This document shows, piece by piece, positions 24,785-36,575 of a stretch of 64,000 bases of DNA. The notes below the pieces were generated by a model. It saw nothing but the letters and a program-made list of their open reading frames with translations. It did no database searches and was not told the origin of the DNA. Source of the stretch: Tessaracoccus lacteus (GTDB taxonomy: Bacteria > Actinomycetota > Actinomycetes > Propionibacteriales > Propionibacteriaceae). The first letter of the stretch is position 1. The number at the start of each line of letters is the position of its first letter. A program made the position numbers and the translations under genes. The stretch covers positions 930,001 to 994,000 of the forward strand of contig NZ_CP123967.1 in the NCBI RefSeq assembly GCF_029917005.1, in the 5' to 3' direction.

Positions 24785-25792
24785 CTGACCGTCTACGCGA
24801 AGCCCGGCACCGACGGGTCCGTCATGGCCTACGAGTCCCGCTACGAGAACTGGATCGGGGGTGAGTGGGTGCCGCCGGTCAGGGGGCAGTACTTCGAGAA
24901 CCCGTCTCCGGTCGACGGGAAGACGTTCTGCGAGGTGGCGCGCTCCACCGCCGAGGACATCGAGCTCGCGCTCGACGCCGCGCACGCCGCGGCCCCCGCC
25001 TGGGGGAAGACCCCGCCCGCCGATCGTGCCCTGGCGCTGCTGCGGATCGCCGACCGCATGGAGGAGCACCTCGAGAAGATCGCCTTCTCCGACGTGCTCG
25101 CCGCCGACGACGGGTTCCTCGACCGCGCCCTCGAGGGTTTCACGATGTTCGCCTTCAACCAGGGCGAGGTCTGCACCTGCCCCAGCCGCGCGCTCATCCA
25201 GGAGAACATCTACGACGACTTCATGGCGAAGGCCATCGACCGCGTGAGCCGCATCCGGCAGGGTAACCCGCTCGACACCGACACGCAGATGGGAGCCCAG
25301 GCCTCCAATGACCAGTTCGAGAAGATCACCTCCTACCTCAGGATCGGCAAGGAGGAGGGTGCCACGGTGCTGATCGGCGGCGAGCCGGCCGACCTCGGCG
25401 GCGACCTGTCGACCGGCTTCTACATCCAGCCCACGGTCTTCGAGGGCCGCAACCGGATGCGCATCTTCCAGGAGGAGATCTTCGGACCGGTGCTGGCGGT
25501 GACGACCTTCTCGGACTACGCGGACGCCATCTCGATCGCCAACGACACCCTCTACGGGCTCGGGGCGGGCGTGTGGAGCCGCGACGGCGCCACGGCCTAC
25601 CGGGCGGGGCGCGAGATCCAGGCCGGGCGCGTGTGGACCAACACGTACCACGACTACCCGGCACACGCGGCCTTCGGCGGCTACAAGCAGTCCGGCATCG
25701 GCCGCGAGACGCACCTCATGGTGCTCGAGCACTACCAGCAGACCAAGAACCTGCTGGTCGGCTATGCCCAGAGCGCCAAGGGCTTCTTCTGA
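24785..25792 (+). pseudogene. ExaC-type aldehyde dehydrogenase with large in-frame internal deletion
   Basis: The family N-terminus ([12 protein letters not shown], then [10 protein letters not shown]) begins at a CTG at 24785 behind a GAAGGGGA site; the first ATG in frame is 24824 (322 residues). Intact relatives have about 506 residues. Here sequence jumps at about base 25082 from MEEHLEKIA straight to [13 protein letters not shown], removing about 170-185 residues that carry most of the NAD-binding fold and the catalytic-glutamate ELGGKSP motif. The catalytic cysteine region [11 protein letters not shown] and the C-terminus remain. The frame is kept, so a product may be made, but dehydrogenase activity is unlikely. 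The DUF779 gene, its usual partner, follows after 1 base. Confidence 0.8.
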
Positions 25793-25793
25793 G

Positions 25794-26210
25794 ATGACCA
25801 CGCTTCCGGACCGCGTGGTAGCCACCGACGTGGCCGTCGACCTGCTCGCCAGGCTGACGGCAACCAACGGTGGGCTCATGATCCATCAGTCGGGTGGGTG
25901 CTGCGACGGGTCGGCGCCGATGTGCTACCCGGTGGGGGAATTCCGCATCGGGCAGCGTGACGTTCTCGTGGGGGAGATCGCCCTGCCGGAACCCCACCCC
26001 ACCGTGCGCGTGTGGATCAACGGCGACCAGTTCGAGCTATGGAAGCACACCCAGCTGATTCTCGACGTCGTCAAGGGCCGCGGGGCTGGCTTCAGCCTCG
26101 AGGCCCCCGAGGGTGTGAGGTTCCTGTCACGCGCCAGGGCCTTCACAGACGACGAGAACCGGCTGCTGGCGGACTCGCCCCCGCTGACGGGGGCGACCGC
26201 CGCCCCCTGA
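25794..26210 (+). CDS. DUF779 domain protein
   Basis: This 138-residue protein is characteristic of the DUF779 family, usually encoded next to ExaC-like aldehyde dehydrogenases, as here. Conserved features seen are LMIHQSGGCCDGSAPMCYP (a Cys pair plus a third Cys) and QFELWKHTQLILDVV. ATG 25794 is chosen because it follows the dehydrogenase stop by one base. The Cys cluster suggests metal binding; function unknown. The gene is intact although its partner is damaged. Confidence 0.85.
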   Translation: MTTLPDRVVATDVAVDLLARLTATNGGLMIHQSGGCCDGSAPMCYPVGEFRIGQRDVLVGEIALPEPHPTVRVWINGDQFELWKHTQLILDVVKGRGAGFSLEAPEGVRFLSRARAFTDDENRLLADSPPLTGATAAP

Positions 26211-26500
26211 GCCGGGCGCCGTGCCGACGAGGCCGGCGCCCGGCCAGCAGGGCGTGGAGCAGAGGCAGCGCGGAGCCGCCCATCAGCCAGACGCCCATCG
26301 TCGGCTCCGTGGCGTGCAGCACGGCGCCGCCGATGAGCAGGCCCGCGAAGATCACGGCGGAGACGACCCGGGTGGCCGTGCGCTGCAGGGCGCGCAGCTG
26401 GCGGTCGATCGCCGGCGTCTTCACCGTGAGGCGGCCCTGCTCCAGCTGGGTCGTCACGTCGTCGATGCGCTGCGGCAGCCGGACGATGGTGCTCCTCGAG
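26143..26500 (-). pseudogene. UbiB/ABC1-type kinase, C-terminal scrap
   Basis: Minus-strand frame IVRLPQRIDDVTTQLEQGRL, then a basic helix and a hydrophobic hairpin (VVSAVIFAGLLIGGAVLH, VWLMGGSALPLLHALL), is the C-terminal end of AarF/UbiB-like kinases. The kinase domain (about 400 residues) is missing; the sequence starts abruptly near 26495, just after a CGATATATCG palindrome. Its tail overlaps the end of the DUF779 gene on the other strand. Confidence 0.6.
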
Positions 26501-26516
26501 GTCGAACGACAACTTC

Positions 26517-26526
26517 CGATATATCG
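26517..26526. promoter_or_regulatory. CGATATATCG palindrome, possible operator
   Basis: Second copy of the 10-mer seen at 24595-24604, here directly upstream of the UbiB-like scrap and 34 bp beyond the ABC-F stop. It may be an operator left behind when the kinase gene was deleted. Confidence 0.4.
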
Positions 26527-26559
26527 TAACTCGCAGTTCCGAACCGGCCGGATGAGGGG

Positions 26560-28323
<1,764 letters not shown>

Positions 28324-28326
28324 CGA

Positions 28327-29091
28327 TCAGCGGCCGCGCATCGCGGAGCGCGCGCCCTTCGGGTTGATGTAGCCCTTGGGGATGGGGATGTTGGGGCGGG
28401 CATCCAGGGCCTTGAGGCGCTGGTTGACCTCCTGGATCTTCGCGTCGGTCAGCTGCTTCGGGAGCTTCTTGATGTGCTTGGAGAGCTGGTCGAGCGGTAC
28501 CTGGCCGGCGGCGTTGCCCATCGTGAGGACCGTGACGTCCACGCCGTAGGCGACCTGTTCGTGCTTCTTCCGCTCCTTCTCGAGCAGCGGCTTCAGCTTG
28601 CCGGCGTCGCCCTCGCCGACGAGGATCAGGCCGCCGGGGCCGAGCGCGCGGTGCACGAGCTGGGGGCGCTCCTGCGTACCGGACGCGGCGATCGCGGGCT
28701 TGGTGAGCCACTTCTTCGGCAGCATCTGCAGCGCGACCTGGGCCGAGCCGGGCTGGCCCTCGAAGCGGGCGTAGACGCCGCGGCGCGCGCGCCACGAGAA
28801 CAGCAGCATGGCCGCCAGGAAGCCGAGCAGCAGGCCGGTGATGCCCCACATGACGGGGGAGCCGAGCACGAAGCCCAGGACGAGCAAGGCGATGAACGGG
28901 ATCAGCAGGCCGGCGATGGTCCAGAAGTGCAGCTGCGGGTCGTACTGCGCCGTCATCTTGTACGTCTCGACGATCTGGCGCACGCGGCCCCAGTCGTCGG
29001 GGTTCGTGGAGTTCTTCTTGCGCAGCTTCTCGGCCCTGGCCTCGGCCTTCTGCTTCGCCTCCAGAGCCTTGGCGCGTTCGCTCTTAGCCAT
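28327..29091 (-). CDS. DUF4191 membrane protein
   Basis: This 254-residue protein has a charged, Lys/Ala/Glu-rich N-terminal helix (residues 1-30), two adjacent transmembrane segments (about 60-105: [20 protein letters not shown] and [18 protein letters not shown]) and a cytoplasmic C-terminal domain. The family is actinobacterial and typically sits beside lipA, as here: its ATG overlaps the lipA stop by 8 bases. Function unknown. Confidence 0.88.
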   Translation of the reverse strand: MAKSERAKALEAKQKAEARAEKLRKKNSTNPDDWGRVRQIVETYKMTAQYDPQLHFWTIAGLLIPFIALLVLGFVLGSPVMWGITGLLLGFLAAMLLFSWRARRGVYARFEGQPGSAQVALQMLPKKWLTKPAIAASGTQERPQLVHRALGPGGLILVGEGDAGKLKPLLEKERKKHEQVAYGVDVTVLTMGNAAGQVPLDQLSKHIKKLPKQLTDAKIQEVNQRLKALDARPNIPIPKGYINPKGARSAMRGR

Positions 29092-30037
29092 TCACTGTCT
29101 CCATCGTGGTCTTCCTGCGGGCGTCCATGGCTGTGCGGTACAGCCGGCCGGCACGGTAGGAGGACCTCACGAGCGGCCCGGACAGCACGCCAGAATATCC
29201 GATGCCGCGCGCCTCCTGCGCAAGGGCCTCGAACTCGTCGGGGGTGACCCACCTGTCGATGGGGTGCAGTGTGGCGTTCGGGCGCAGGTACTGCGTGATG
29301 GTGATGAGCTCCGTGCCTGCGTCGAACAGGTCGCGCAGCGCCTCCGAGACCTCGTCCATGGTCTCGCCCATGCCCAGGATCAGGTTGGACTTGGTGACCA
29401 GCCCCGCGTCGCGGGACATGCGCAGCACCTCGAGCGACCGCTCGTAGCGGAATCCGGGGCGGATCCTCTTGAAGATCCGCGGCACGGTCTCGACGTTGTG
29501 CGCGAACACCTCGGGGCGCGCGTCGAAGAGCTGGTCGAGGAGTTCGGGCCTGCCGGTGAAGTCCGGGGCCAGCATCTCGACGCCGACGCTGGGGTTGACG
29601 GCGTGGATCTGTCGGATGGTCTCGGCGTACAGCCAGGCCCCCTCGTCGGGCAGGTCGTCGCGGCAGACACCCGTGACGGTGGCGTAGCGCAGCCCCATCT
29701 TCTTCACGGAGGCGGCGACCCGCAGCGGCTCGGCCGGATCGTAGCCGTCGGGCTTCGCTGACTCGATCTGGCAGAAGTCGCAGCGGCGGGTGCACTTGTC
29801 GCCGCCGATGAGGAAGGTGGACTCGCGGTCCTCCCAGCACTCGTAGATGTTGGGGCAGCCGGCCTCCTGACACACGGTGTGGAGGTCGCCGGTGGTCACG
29901 ATCTGCTGCAGGTCCCGGTAGTTCGGGCCCATCTTCGCGGTCGTCTTGATCCATCCGGGCTTGCGTTCGATGGGCGTCTCGGCATTCCTCGCCTCGACCC
30001 TCAACAGTCGTCGTCCGTCGGGCTGCACTGCGGTCAC
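29084..30037 (-). CDS. lipA: Lipoyl synthase
   Basis: The radical SAM enzyme that inserts two sulfurs into octanoyl groups on E2 and GcvH proteins. GTG 30037 gives 317 residues; the longer open frame reads through lipB antiparallel sequence. Auxiliary cluster cysteines are in [12 protein letters not shown], the SAM cluster in CTRRCDFC, and the C-terminal serine ligand in VRSSYRAG. It lies 5 bases after lipB and is followed by DUF4191. It works with LipB and the E2 encoded just upstream. Confidence 0.95.
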   Translation of the reverse strand: MTAVQPDGRRLLRVEARNAETPIERKPGWIKTTAKMGPNYRDLQQIVTTGDLHTVCQEAGCPNIYECWEDRESTFLIGGDKCTRRCDFCQIESAKPDGYDPAEPLRVAASVKKMGLRYATVTGVCRDDLPDEGAWLYAETIRQIHAVNPSVGVEMLAPDFTGRPELLDQLFDARPEVFAHNVETVPRIFKRIRPGFRYERSLEVLRMSRDAGLVTKSNLILGMGETMDEVSEALRDLFDAGTELITITQYLRPNATLHPIDRWVTPDEFEALAQEARGIGYSGVLSGPLVRSSYRAGRLYRTAMDARRKTTMETVNG

Positions 30038-30042
30038 GGGCC

Positions 30043-30699
30043 TTACTCTACCCAACTGATGCGGTCGAGCTCTTCGCGCAGGATGGGCTCGAGGTCGTGG
30101 GCGACGCGCGCCACGTCCCACTCGCCGGGCAACTCCTCGACGATGGAGGTCACGCCGGCGTCGGAGATGCCGCATGGGACGATGTTGCCGAAGCGTTCGG
30201 CCGAGGACTGCACGTTCAGCGCGAAGCCGTGCATGGTGGTGCGGCGGGCGACGCGGACCCCGATGGCGCAGATCTTGCGCTCGGGCCGCTCGTCGGTGGC
30301 CGGCAGCCACACCCCCGTGCGGCCCGCGACGCGGCCGGTGGCCAGCCCGTAGCCGGCGAGCAGGTCGATGATGGCCGACTCGAGCGTGCGGACGTAGTCG
30401 ACGACGCCCAGCCCGTCGGCCAGGCGCACGATCGGGTAGCCGACTAGCTGTCCGGGGCCGTGGTAGGTGATCTCGCCGCCGCGGTCCACCGCGACGACAG
30501 GTGTCCCGTCGACGGGGTAGTCGCTCGGTTTCGTGCGGCGCCCCGCGGTGTAGACGGGGCTGTGCTCCAGCAGTACGACGTGGCCGGGACGGGAGCCGTC
30601 GGCGACCCCCGCGTGGACGAGACGCTGATAGTCCCACGCCTCCCGGTAGTCACTCAGGAGGCGTGGGACGTCAAGCCCTCGGTATTCAAAGGTCAGCAT
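30043..30699 (-). CDS. lipB: Octanoyl-ACP:protein octanoyltransferase
   Basis: A 218-residue enzyme that transfers octanoate from ACP to lipoyl domains, the step before LipA. Marks seen: [39 protein letters not shown], the catalytic lysine in KICAIGVRV and the catalytic cysteine in NIVPCGISD. Its ATG is 22 bases after the sucB stop, so sucB-lipB-lipA form one minus-strand unit. Confidence 0.95.
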   Translation of the reverse strand: MLTFEYRGLDVPRLLSDYREAWDYQRLVHAGVADGSRPGHVVLLEHSPVYTAGRRTKPSDYPVDGTPVVAVDRGGEITYHGPGQLVGYPIVRLADGLGVVDYVRTLESAIIDLLAGYGLATGRVAGRTGVWLPATDERPERKICAIGVRVARRTTMHGFALNVQSSAERFGNIVPCGISDAGVTSIVEELPGEWDVARVAHDLEPILREELDRISWVE

Positions 30700-30721
30700 T
30701 CGACGGTCAGGTCAACTCTGC

Positions 30722-32473
30722 TCAGAGGCCGAGCTCACCGCCGAAGTCGCCCTCCTCGAGGCGCGCCTTCACGGCGCTGAGGAAGCGGGCGGCGACCGCG
30801 CCGTCGATGAGGCGGTGGTCGTAGCTGATCGACAGGTACATCATGTGACGCACGGCGATGGACTCGTTGCCGAAGCGGTCCTCCACGACGACGGGGCGCT
30901 TCACGAGCGCGCCGGTGCCGAGGATCGCCGACTGCGGCTGGTTGATGATCGGCGTGTCGAACAGCGTGCCGGCCGAGCCGTAGTTCGTGATGGTGAACGT
31001 GCCACCGGACAGCTCGTGCGGCTCGACCTTGCTCGCCCGCGTGCGCGCGGCGACGTCGGCGATCTTCTTCGCCAGCCCGGTGAGGTTCAGCTCGCCCGCG
31101 TTCGCGATGACCGGGACCATCAGGCCCTTGTCCGTGTCGACGGCGATGCTGATGTGCTCGCCGTCGGGGTAGGTGACGGTGCCGGCCTCGGTGTCGATCT
31201 GCGCGTTGATCACCGGGAACTGCTTCAGGGCCTCGACGGCCGCCATGGTGATGAACGGCAGGTAGGAGAGGCTGACGCCCTCGCGCTTCTTGAAGTCGTC
31301 CTTCACCTGGCCGCGGATGTGGCTGATCGCCGTGACGTCGACCTCGACGGTCGCCGTCAGCTGGGCCGCGACCTGCAGCGACTCCACCATGCGCGAGGCG
31401 ATGACCTTGCGCATGCGGCTGAGCTTCTCCGTGGTGCCACGCACCGGCGACGGGGCCGGGGCGGCCTTGGCGGCCGGGGCGGTGGCGGCCGGGGCGGTGG
31501 CGGCCGGCGCCGCCGCAGCCGGGGCGGCCGGCGCGGGCTGCTTGGCGGCCTCGGCGGCCTCGAGGACGTCCTGCTTGCGGATGCGGCCGCCGACGCCCGT
31601 GCCCTTGACATCGGCCAGGTCGACGCCGTGCTCCTTGGCGAGCTTGCGCACGAGCGGGGTGACGTACGTGCCGTCCGACTCGGAGGCGCGGCGGGCCGCG
31701 GCCTCCTGGACCGCGGGCGAGTGCTCCTTGACGGGGGCGGCCGCGGGGGTCGGGGCGGAGGGGGCCGACTCGGCAGAGGGTGTCGACTCGGCGGACGGAG
31801 CGGACGGGGCCGACGGCGCCGAGGGGGCGGCCGGTGCGGCCGCGGGGGCCTCCGTGACGGGAGCGGCCGCGGCGTCACCGATCACGGCGAGGACGGCGCC
31901 GACCTCGGCGACATCGTCCTCCTCGAAGCGGATCTCGAGCAGGGTGCCTGCGACGGGGGAGGGGATCTCGGTGTCGACCTTGTCCGTCGACACCTCGAGC
32001 AGCGGCTCGTCCGCCTCGACGGTGTCGCCGACGGCCTTGAGCCAGCGGGAGATGGTGCCTTCCGTGACCGACTCGCCGAGCGCGGGCAGGGTCACCTCGG
32101 TCCCCTCGGCGGGGCTGGAGGCTGCCGGAGAGGCCGCCTGCGTGGCGATCTGGACGGGCTCCTCGGCCGTCGGCTCGGCGGCCGGCTCCGGGGCCGCCTC
32201 GGGCTCGGGGGTCTCGGCGGCGGGGGCGGCAGCACCCGCGTCGCCGATCACGGCGAGGACGGCGCCGACCTCGGCGACATCGTCCTCCTCGAAGCGGATC
32301 TCGAGCAGGGTGCCTGCGACGGGGGAGGGGATCTCGGTGTCGACCTTGTCCGTCGACACCTCGAGCAGCGGCTCGTCCGCCTCAACGGTGTCGCCGACGG
32401 CCTTGAGCCAGCGGGAGATGGTGCCTTCCGTGACGGACTCGCCGAGCGCCGGAAGAGTGACTTCGGTTGACAT
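30722..32473 (-). CDS. sucB: 2-oxo acid dehydrogenase E2 (dihydrolipoamide acyltransferase)
   Basis: ATG 32473 gives 583 residues. Two N-terminal lipoyl domains each carry the lipoylated lysine in [17 protein letters not shown]; Ala/Pro/Glu-rich linkers follow each. A peripheral E3/E1-binding domain ([29 protein letters not shown]) precedes the catalytic domain ending with [15 protein letters not shown]. It is the E2 of a pyruvate or 2-oxoglutarate complex; in actinobacteria one E2 commonly serves both. The DNA of the two lipoyl domains is nearly identical. Confidence 0.92.
   Translation of the reverse strand: MSTEVTLPALGESVTEGTISRWLKAVGDTVEADEPLLEVSTDKVDTEIPSPVAGTLLEIRFEEDDVAEVGAVLAVIGDAGAAAPAAETPEPEAAPEPAAEPTAEEPVQIATQAASPAASSPAEGTEVTLPALGESVTEGTISRWLKAVGDTVEADEPLLEVSTDKVDTEIPSPVAGTLLEIRFEEDDVAEVGAVLAVIGDAAAAPVTEAPAAAPAAPSAPSAPSAPSAESTPSAESAPSAPTPAAAPVKEHSPAVQEAAARRASESDGTYVTPLVRKLAKEHGVDLADVKGTGVGGRIRKQDVLEAAEAAKQPAPAAPAAAAPAATAPAATAPAAKAAPAPSPVRGTTEKLSRMRKVIASRMVESLQVAAQLTATVEVDVTAISHIRGQVKDDFKKREGVSLSYLPFITMAAVEALKQFPVINAQIDTEAGTVTYPDGEHISIAVDTDKGLMVPVIANAGELNLTGLAKKIADVAARTRASKVEPHELSGGTFTITNYGSAGTLFDTPIINQPQSAILGTGALVKRPVVVEDRFGNESIAVRHMMYLSISYDHRLIDGAVAARFLSAVKARLEEGDFGGELGL
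31876..32102 (-). repeat. Lipoyl-domain DNA repeat, copy 2
   Basis: About 225 bp nearly identical to 32245-32471, with only a handful of substitutions, within sucB. It encodes the second lipoyl domain. Confidence 0.85.
32245..32471 (-). repeat. Lipoyl-domain DNA repeat, copy 1
   Basis: It encodes the first lipoyl domain of sucB and is almost identical at the DNA level to 31876-32102, suggesting recent duplication or gene conversion. Confidence 0.85.
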
Positions 32474-32547
32474 GTGCGTATGGCTCCTAATGTGTGACCC
32501 ACGGGTTTGGGACCACAGTAGCCGCCTTTTCGGTCTCGCACATGCAC

Positions 32548-32581
32548 GGTGGGCGGTCACCGGAATCGGCGACCGCCCACC
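32548..32581 (-). terminator. Hairpin after pepA
   Basis: A perfect 11-bp stem (GGTGGGCGGTC with GACCGCCCACC) and 12-nt loop lie 23 bp after the pepA stop and upstream of sucB. On the minus strand a few T-rich bases are absent directly after, but a GGCGGC stretch follows, so termination strength is uncertain. Confidence 0.6.
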
Positions 32582-32604
32582 GCATTGGCGTCCTGACTTG
32601 TGCG

Positions 32605-34119
32605 TCAGCCGCGCTGATCGGCCAGCCTGGAGGCCAGCGAGATGAGCGTGCGGACACCCATCCCTGTGCCGCCCTTCGGCGTGTAGCCGAACGCCTCGTC
32701 GGGGTTCTCGGCCGGGCCCGCGATGTCGAGGTGGGCCCATGCGGTGCCCTCGGGGACGAACCTCTCGAGGAACGCGCCGGCCACGAGCGCGCCGCCCCAT
32801 CGCTGGCTTGCGCCCGAGCGCATGTCGGCGACGGTGGAGGTGAGCTGGCCGCGGACGTAGTCGTTGAGCGGGAGCTCCCAGAAATCCTCACCGGCGGTCT
32901 CCGCAGCGTCCAGCAGCACGTCGGAGGTCTCCTCGCCGTTGGTGATCAGGCCTGCCGTGCGCAGCCCGAGCCCGACCATGCAGGCCCCCGTCAGCGTCGC
33001 GATGTCGACGATCAGTTCCGGCTTGTCCTGCGCGGCCCGGCCGATGGCGTCGGCCATCACGAGGCGGCCCTCGGCGTCGGTGTTGTAGTTCTCGACCGTC
33101 TGGCCGTCAAACATGGTGAGCACGTCGCTCGAACGGTAGGCGCTGCCCGACGGCATGTTCTCTGCCAGCGCAGCGTAGGCGGTGACCTGGACCTTGAGGC
33201 CGAGGTCGGCGATCGCGCGGATGGCCGCGACGACCGAGGCCGCCCCCGACATGTCGAACTTCATGCCGGCCATGCCGCCCGCGGGCTTGATGTCGAGGCC
33301 GCCCGAGTCGAACGTGATGCCCTTACCCACCAGCGCGAGGTGCGCGGTGGCGCCTCGGGGAGCGTAGGAGAAGCGGGCGAGCCGCGGCGCGCGGGCCGAG
33401 CCGCCGCCGACCGCGAGGATGCCGCCGTAGCCGTGCTTGTCCAGGGCCTTCTCGTCCAGGATCTCGACGGCGATCTTCGCGTCCTTGACGTAGGCCCTGG
33501 CGGCCTCGGCGAAGGACTCGGGGTAGAGCAGGTTCGCCGGGGTGTTCTGCCAGTCGCGCGCCTGGCAGACGGCCTCGGCGATCACGCGGGCCTCCTCGGC
33601 GGCGGCCTTCTGGACGGCGTCGACGACGGGGGTGACCAGCACGACCGAGGCGACCGCGGCGGCGGGGGCGTCGGCGGTGAGGCGGGCGAACCGGTAGGCG
33701 CCGAGTAGGGAGCCCTCGGCCGCAGCCTGGATCAGCTCGGGATCGGAGACCTCCAGCGACACCGCGACCTGCAGGTCGGCCGCGTCGGCCAGGCCGGCGG
33801 CCGCGCGCAGCGCGACGCCGGTGGCGCTGCGGAGCCGGTCGGGCGTCACGTCCGCGTCGCCGAGCCCGACCACCAGGACCCGGAGCCCGTCGCGGGCCGG
33901 CAGCCGGGTGACGGCGTCGGCCTCGGACTTCGCGCCCAGGGCGAGGGCCATCTCGTGGACCGTGTGGCCGAAGGCCTTCTGGTACGCCCTGTCGAGGTCC
34001 GCGGTCACGCCGACGGCGGCCGTGTCCGCCGTGTTGACGCTCGCCAGGCCGACGACGACCACGTCGACGGACTTCGGAAGAGACTTGCTGAGAGTCAGGG
34101 TCGGGTTGATTCGAGTCAC
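32605..34119 (-). CDS. pepA: Leucyl aminopeptidase (M17)
   Basis: A 504-residue di-zinc aminopeptidase of the cytosol, removing N-terminal residues from peptides. The catalytic C-terminal domain shows [20 protein letters not shown] (metal ligands and catalytic Lys), [10 protein letters not shown] and the family signature [13 protein letters not shown]. The N-terminal alpha/beta domain is complete. It is transcribed singly, with a hairpin after its stop, and is divergent from the small membrane protein at 34188. Confidence 0.95.
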   Translation of the reverse strand: MTRINPTLTLSKSLPKSVDVVVVGLASVNTADTAAVGVTADLDRAYQKAFGHTVHEMALALGAKSEADAVTRLPARDGLRVLVVGLGDADVTPDRLRSATGVALRAAAGLADAADLQVAVSLEVSDPELIQAAAEGSLLGAYRFARLTADAPAAAVASVVLVTPVVDAVQKAAAEEARVIAEAVCQARDWQNTPANLLYPESFAEAARAYVKDAKIAVEILDEKALDKHGYGGILAVGGGSARAPRLARFSYAPRGATAHLALVGKGITFDSGGLDIKPAGGMAGMKFDMSGAASVVAAIRAIADLGLKVQVTAYAALAENMPSGSAYRSSDVLTMFDGQTVENYNTDAEGRLVMADAIGRAAQDKPELIVDIATLTGACMVGLGLRTAGLITNGEETSDVLLDAAETAGEDFWELPLNDYVRGQLTSTVADMRSGASQRWGGALVAGAFLERFVPEGTAWAHLDIAGPAENPDEAFGYTPKGGTGMGVRTLISLASRLADQRG

Positions 34120-34187
34120 CGGGCCAGCCTAGCCAACCGCCCCGCGACGGCTTGGGTCAGGTGGCCGCGCACGATACCTTGGCGGGC

Positions 34188-34499
34188 ATGATCAAGCGCG
34201 TCTCGCTGTGGGCCTTTATCGTCGCCGGCATCGCGGTGTCCGCCTGGGCGGCCGTCAGTTGGGTGTCCCCCCAGGCGACGTGCCGGGGCGAGGCGATGGG
34301 GCCGGGGGACACCTGCAGCCACCTGAGCCTTACCGGGCAGGACGACGGGAAGGTCCAGACCTACGAGCAGCGGATCGCTGCCGCGCGCCAGCAGACGCCC
34401 TACGGTGTCGCCGCGGGCGTCTGCATGGTGGTGTTCGGGGCGGTGCTGCTGCGCACCGACACGGTGTCGGCTCAGGGCTCCAGCGACATCGGCCCGTAG
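34188..34499 (+). CDS. Small membrane protein of unknown function
   Basis: ATG 34188 (MIKRVSLWAFIVAGIAVSAW) gives 103 residues with a transmembrane segment or uncleaved signal at 5-25 and a second at about 70-87 (TPYGVAAGVCMVVFGAVLLR). The loop between has two cysteines (TCRGEAMGPGDTC). No family was recognised. Its end overlaps the convergent 68-residue gene by 28 bases. Confidence 0.65.
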   Translation: MIKRVSLWAFIVAGIAVSAWAAVSWVSPQATCRGEAMGPGDTCSHLSLTGQDDGKVQTYEQRIAAARQQTPYGVAAGVCMVVFGAVLLRTDTVSAQGSSDIGP

Positions 34500-34678
34500 A
34501 CGAGCCGGTCCTCCTCGTACAGGCTGACCTCGGCGACCCCCTCGTGGAGCAGGTCCTCGTAGAACAGGGTCATCCACTCCTCGGCGGCGCCCTTGTCGTC
34601 GAAGTCCTTCAGCAGGTCGGCCCCGTCGAGCGCCTCCCGCGAGAAGGCCCCGGAGACCGGCACCCAGTGGTAGGCCAT
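34472..34678 (-). CDS. Small acidic protein coupled to DUF3043 gene
   Basis: ATG 34678 (MAYHWVPVSG) overlaps the DUF3043 stop in an ATGA junction, giving 68 residues rich in acidic and aromatic residues (DKGAAEEWMTLFYEDLL). It is soluble with no recognised domain. Translation coupling suggests it is a real gene. Confidence 0.6.
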   Translation of the reverse strand: MAYHWVPVSGAFSREALDGADLLKDFDDKGAAEEWMTLFYEDLLHEGVAEVSLYEEDRLVYGPMSLEP

Positions 34679-35334
34679 CAGAAGGCCTCGCCGCGCTTGA
34701 TGACCGGCGACGGCTGGCGGAAGCGGCGCAGCATCAGCGAGCGGTTGAACATGTAGACCAGCAGACCCTTGGTGGAGGCGCCGGGGATCCGCTCGGCAAG
34801 CAGCTTCTTGAAGCCCCGCCACATGAAGCCGACGTTGATGATCGTGATCAGCAGCAGCACCCACAGCGTCAGCGCGATCCAGCTGGACAGTACCGCGTTG
34901 CTCATCGTCGCCATGACCGCGGCCATCACCAGGATCATCGCGGGCATCATGAACTCGGCAGCGGTCCATCGGGAGTCGACATAGTTGCGCAGCAGCACCC
35001 GCTCGGGGGAGGTCTCGATCTTCTCCCAGTTGTCGGCCTGGGCCTGCTGGCGCGCGATCCGGTCGGCCTTCTTCTGCTCCTTGGGCGTCAGCTGGGGGTG
35101 CAGCCGGTCCATCCGCGCGGCCTGGGCCTGCTTGCGGGTGGGCGTGGGGGCGTCCTTCTTGCGGGGGACGCGGATCTTCTCCGGCGCCTCCGCCTCGGTG
35201 ACGACCGTGGCTGCCGGTGCGGCGGCGGTCTTGCGCGCCTTCTCCTCGGCCTGGCGACCCTTCGGGGTCAGGGCGGAGATCTGGTCGCCCGTGTCGGACG
35301 ACTCCTTGCGCTCATAGGGGCGGAACAGGGCCAC
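34675..35334 (-). CDS. DUF3043 membrane protein
   Basis: About 218 residues: a long charged N-terminal half (repeated K/A/Q/E, e.g. PTRKQAQAARMDRLHPQLTPKEQKKADRI is split by basic turns) and two transmembrane segments around residues 125-170 (FMMPAMILVMAAVMATMSN, LTLWVLLLITIINVGFMW). DUF3043 is an actinobacterial family of unknown role. It is divergent from pspA, with 159 bp between. Confidence 0.85.
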
Positions 35335-35493
35335 GATGCGACGGCTTCCTCTTGGTGGAGACTACGGCGTCCCATCGTACCCTGTGGAGACGGCCCGGCT
35401 CGGGGTCGCCTCAGGGCAATGACCCAGTGTGAACGCTGGATCCGGGCGCTAGATTGGTCAGGGAAATCGCATGCAGTCTGGAAGGACGCCGAA

Positions 35494-36264
35494 GTGGCCA
35501 GCATTTTTGAACGTATCGCACTGGTCTTCAAGTCGAAGGCCAACAAGGCCCTCGACAAGTACGAGGACCCCCGCGAGACGCTCGACTACTCGTACCAGAA
35601 GCAGCTTGAGCTGCTGCAGAACGTGCGTCGCGGCGTCGCCGACGTTGCCACCAGCCGCAAGCGCGTCGAGCTGCAGGCCTCCAAGATGAACTCGGAGGTC
35701 GAGCGCCTGACCACCGCCGCCCAGCGTGCCCTCGAGTCCAACCGCGAGGACCTCGCCCGCGAGGCGCTGACCCGCAAGGCGGGGCTGCAGGAGCAGCTGA
35801 ACGACCTGCAGACGCAGCATGCCGCGCTGCAGGCCGAGGAGGAGAAGCTGGTGCGGGCCAGCTCGCGCCTGCAGGCGAAGGTCGACGCCTTCCGCACGCG
35901 GAAGGAGACCATCAAGGCGACCTACTCCGCGGCCGAGGCGCAGACCAGGATCAACGAGGCGTTCACCGGCATCTCCGAGGAGATGGGCGACGTCGGCCTC
36001 GCGATCCAGCGCGCCGAGGACAAGACGCAGGAGCTGCAGGCCCGCGCGTCCGCCGTCGACGAGCTGCTGGCCTCCGGTGCCCTCGAGGACCCGACGGGCC
36101 TGGCCAAGGACGACATCTCCCGCGAGCTCGACGCGCTGGCCGCCAACTCGTCGGTCGAGAGCGAGCTGGCGGCGATGAAGGCCCAGCTCACCGGCGGTTC
36201 CCCCGCCGCGCGCCCCGAGCTGCAGGCCGGTGCCGAGACCACGCAGGAGGAGCCGCAGTCATGA
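35494..36264 (+). CDS. pspA: PspA/IM30-family membrane stress protein
   Basis: The GTG at 35494 with a GGAAGGA site gives 256 residues; a longer upstream frame lacks family sequence. An N-terminal amphipathic helix (SIFERIALVFKSKANKAL) is followed by an almost continuous coiled coil through about residue 200, as in IM30/PspA ESCRT-III-like filaments that protect the cytoplasmic membrane. An acidic tail ends the protein. The pspAA start overlaps its stop by 4 bases. Confidence 0.93.
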   Translation: MASIFERIALVFKSKANKALDKYEDPRETLDYSYQKQLELLQNVRRGVADVATSRKRVELQASKMNSEVERLTTAAQRALESNREDLAREALTRKAGLQEQLNDLQTQHAALQAEEEKLVRASSRLQAKVDAFRTRKETIKATYSAAEAQTRINEAFTGISEEMGDVGLAIQRAEDKTQELQARASAVDELLASGALEDPTGLAKDDISRELDALAANSSVESELAAMKAQLTGGSPAARPELQAGAETTQEEPQS

Positions 36265-36575
36265 TCGTGCGCATCATGGGTCAGGGGCAGTGGGTCATGG
36301 AGCCCGAGCACCTGCTGGAGCTGAACGAGCTCGACCGCGCCCTCGAGGAGCGGGTGGAGGCCGGTGACGAGGCCGGCATGGTCGAGGCGCTCGAGGCGCT
36401 GACGGCGGGGGTGCGCCGGCTCGGCGTCGAGGTGCCCGACGACGTGATCGTCGAGTCCGACCTCGTGCTGCCCGACATCGATGTCTCCCTGGCCGACGTC
36501 CGCGAGCTGCTGGCGTCCACCACCCAGTACTACGGGCTGATCCCCGACGCTGACGAGGACACGCCCGACCTGTGA
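36261..36575 (+). CDS. pspAA: PspA-associated protein PspAA
   Basis: A 104-residue, strongly acidic protein beginning MIVRIMGQGQW with the PspAA core (LLELNELDRALEERVEAGDE, then MVEALEALTAGVRRLG). PspAA proteins are encoded beside pspA in actinobacteria and are thought to modulate the PspA response. It overlaps pspA and the next gene by 4 bases each, an operon of three. Confidence 0.88.
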   Translation: MIVRIMGQGQWVMEPEHLLELNELDRALEERVEAGDEAGMVEALEALTAGVRRLGVEVPDDVIVESDLVLPDIDVSLADVRELLASTTQYYGLIPDADEDTPDL

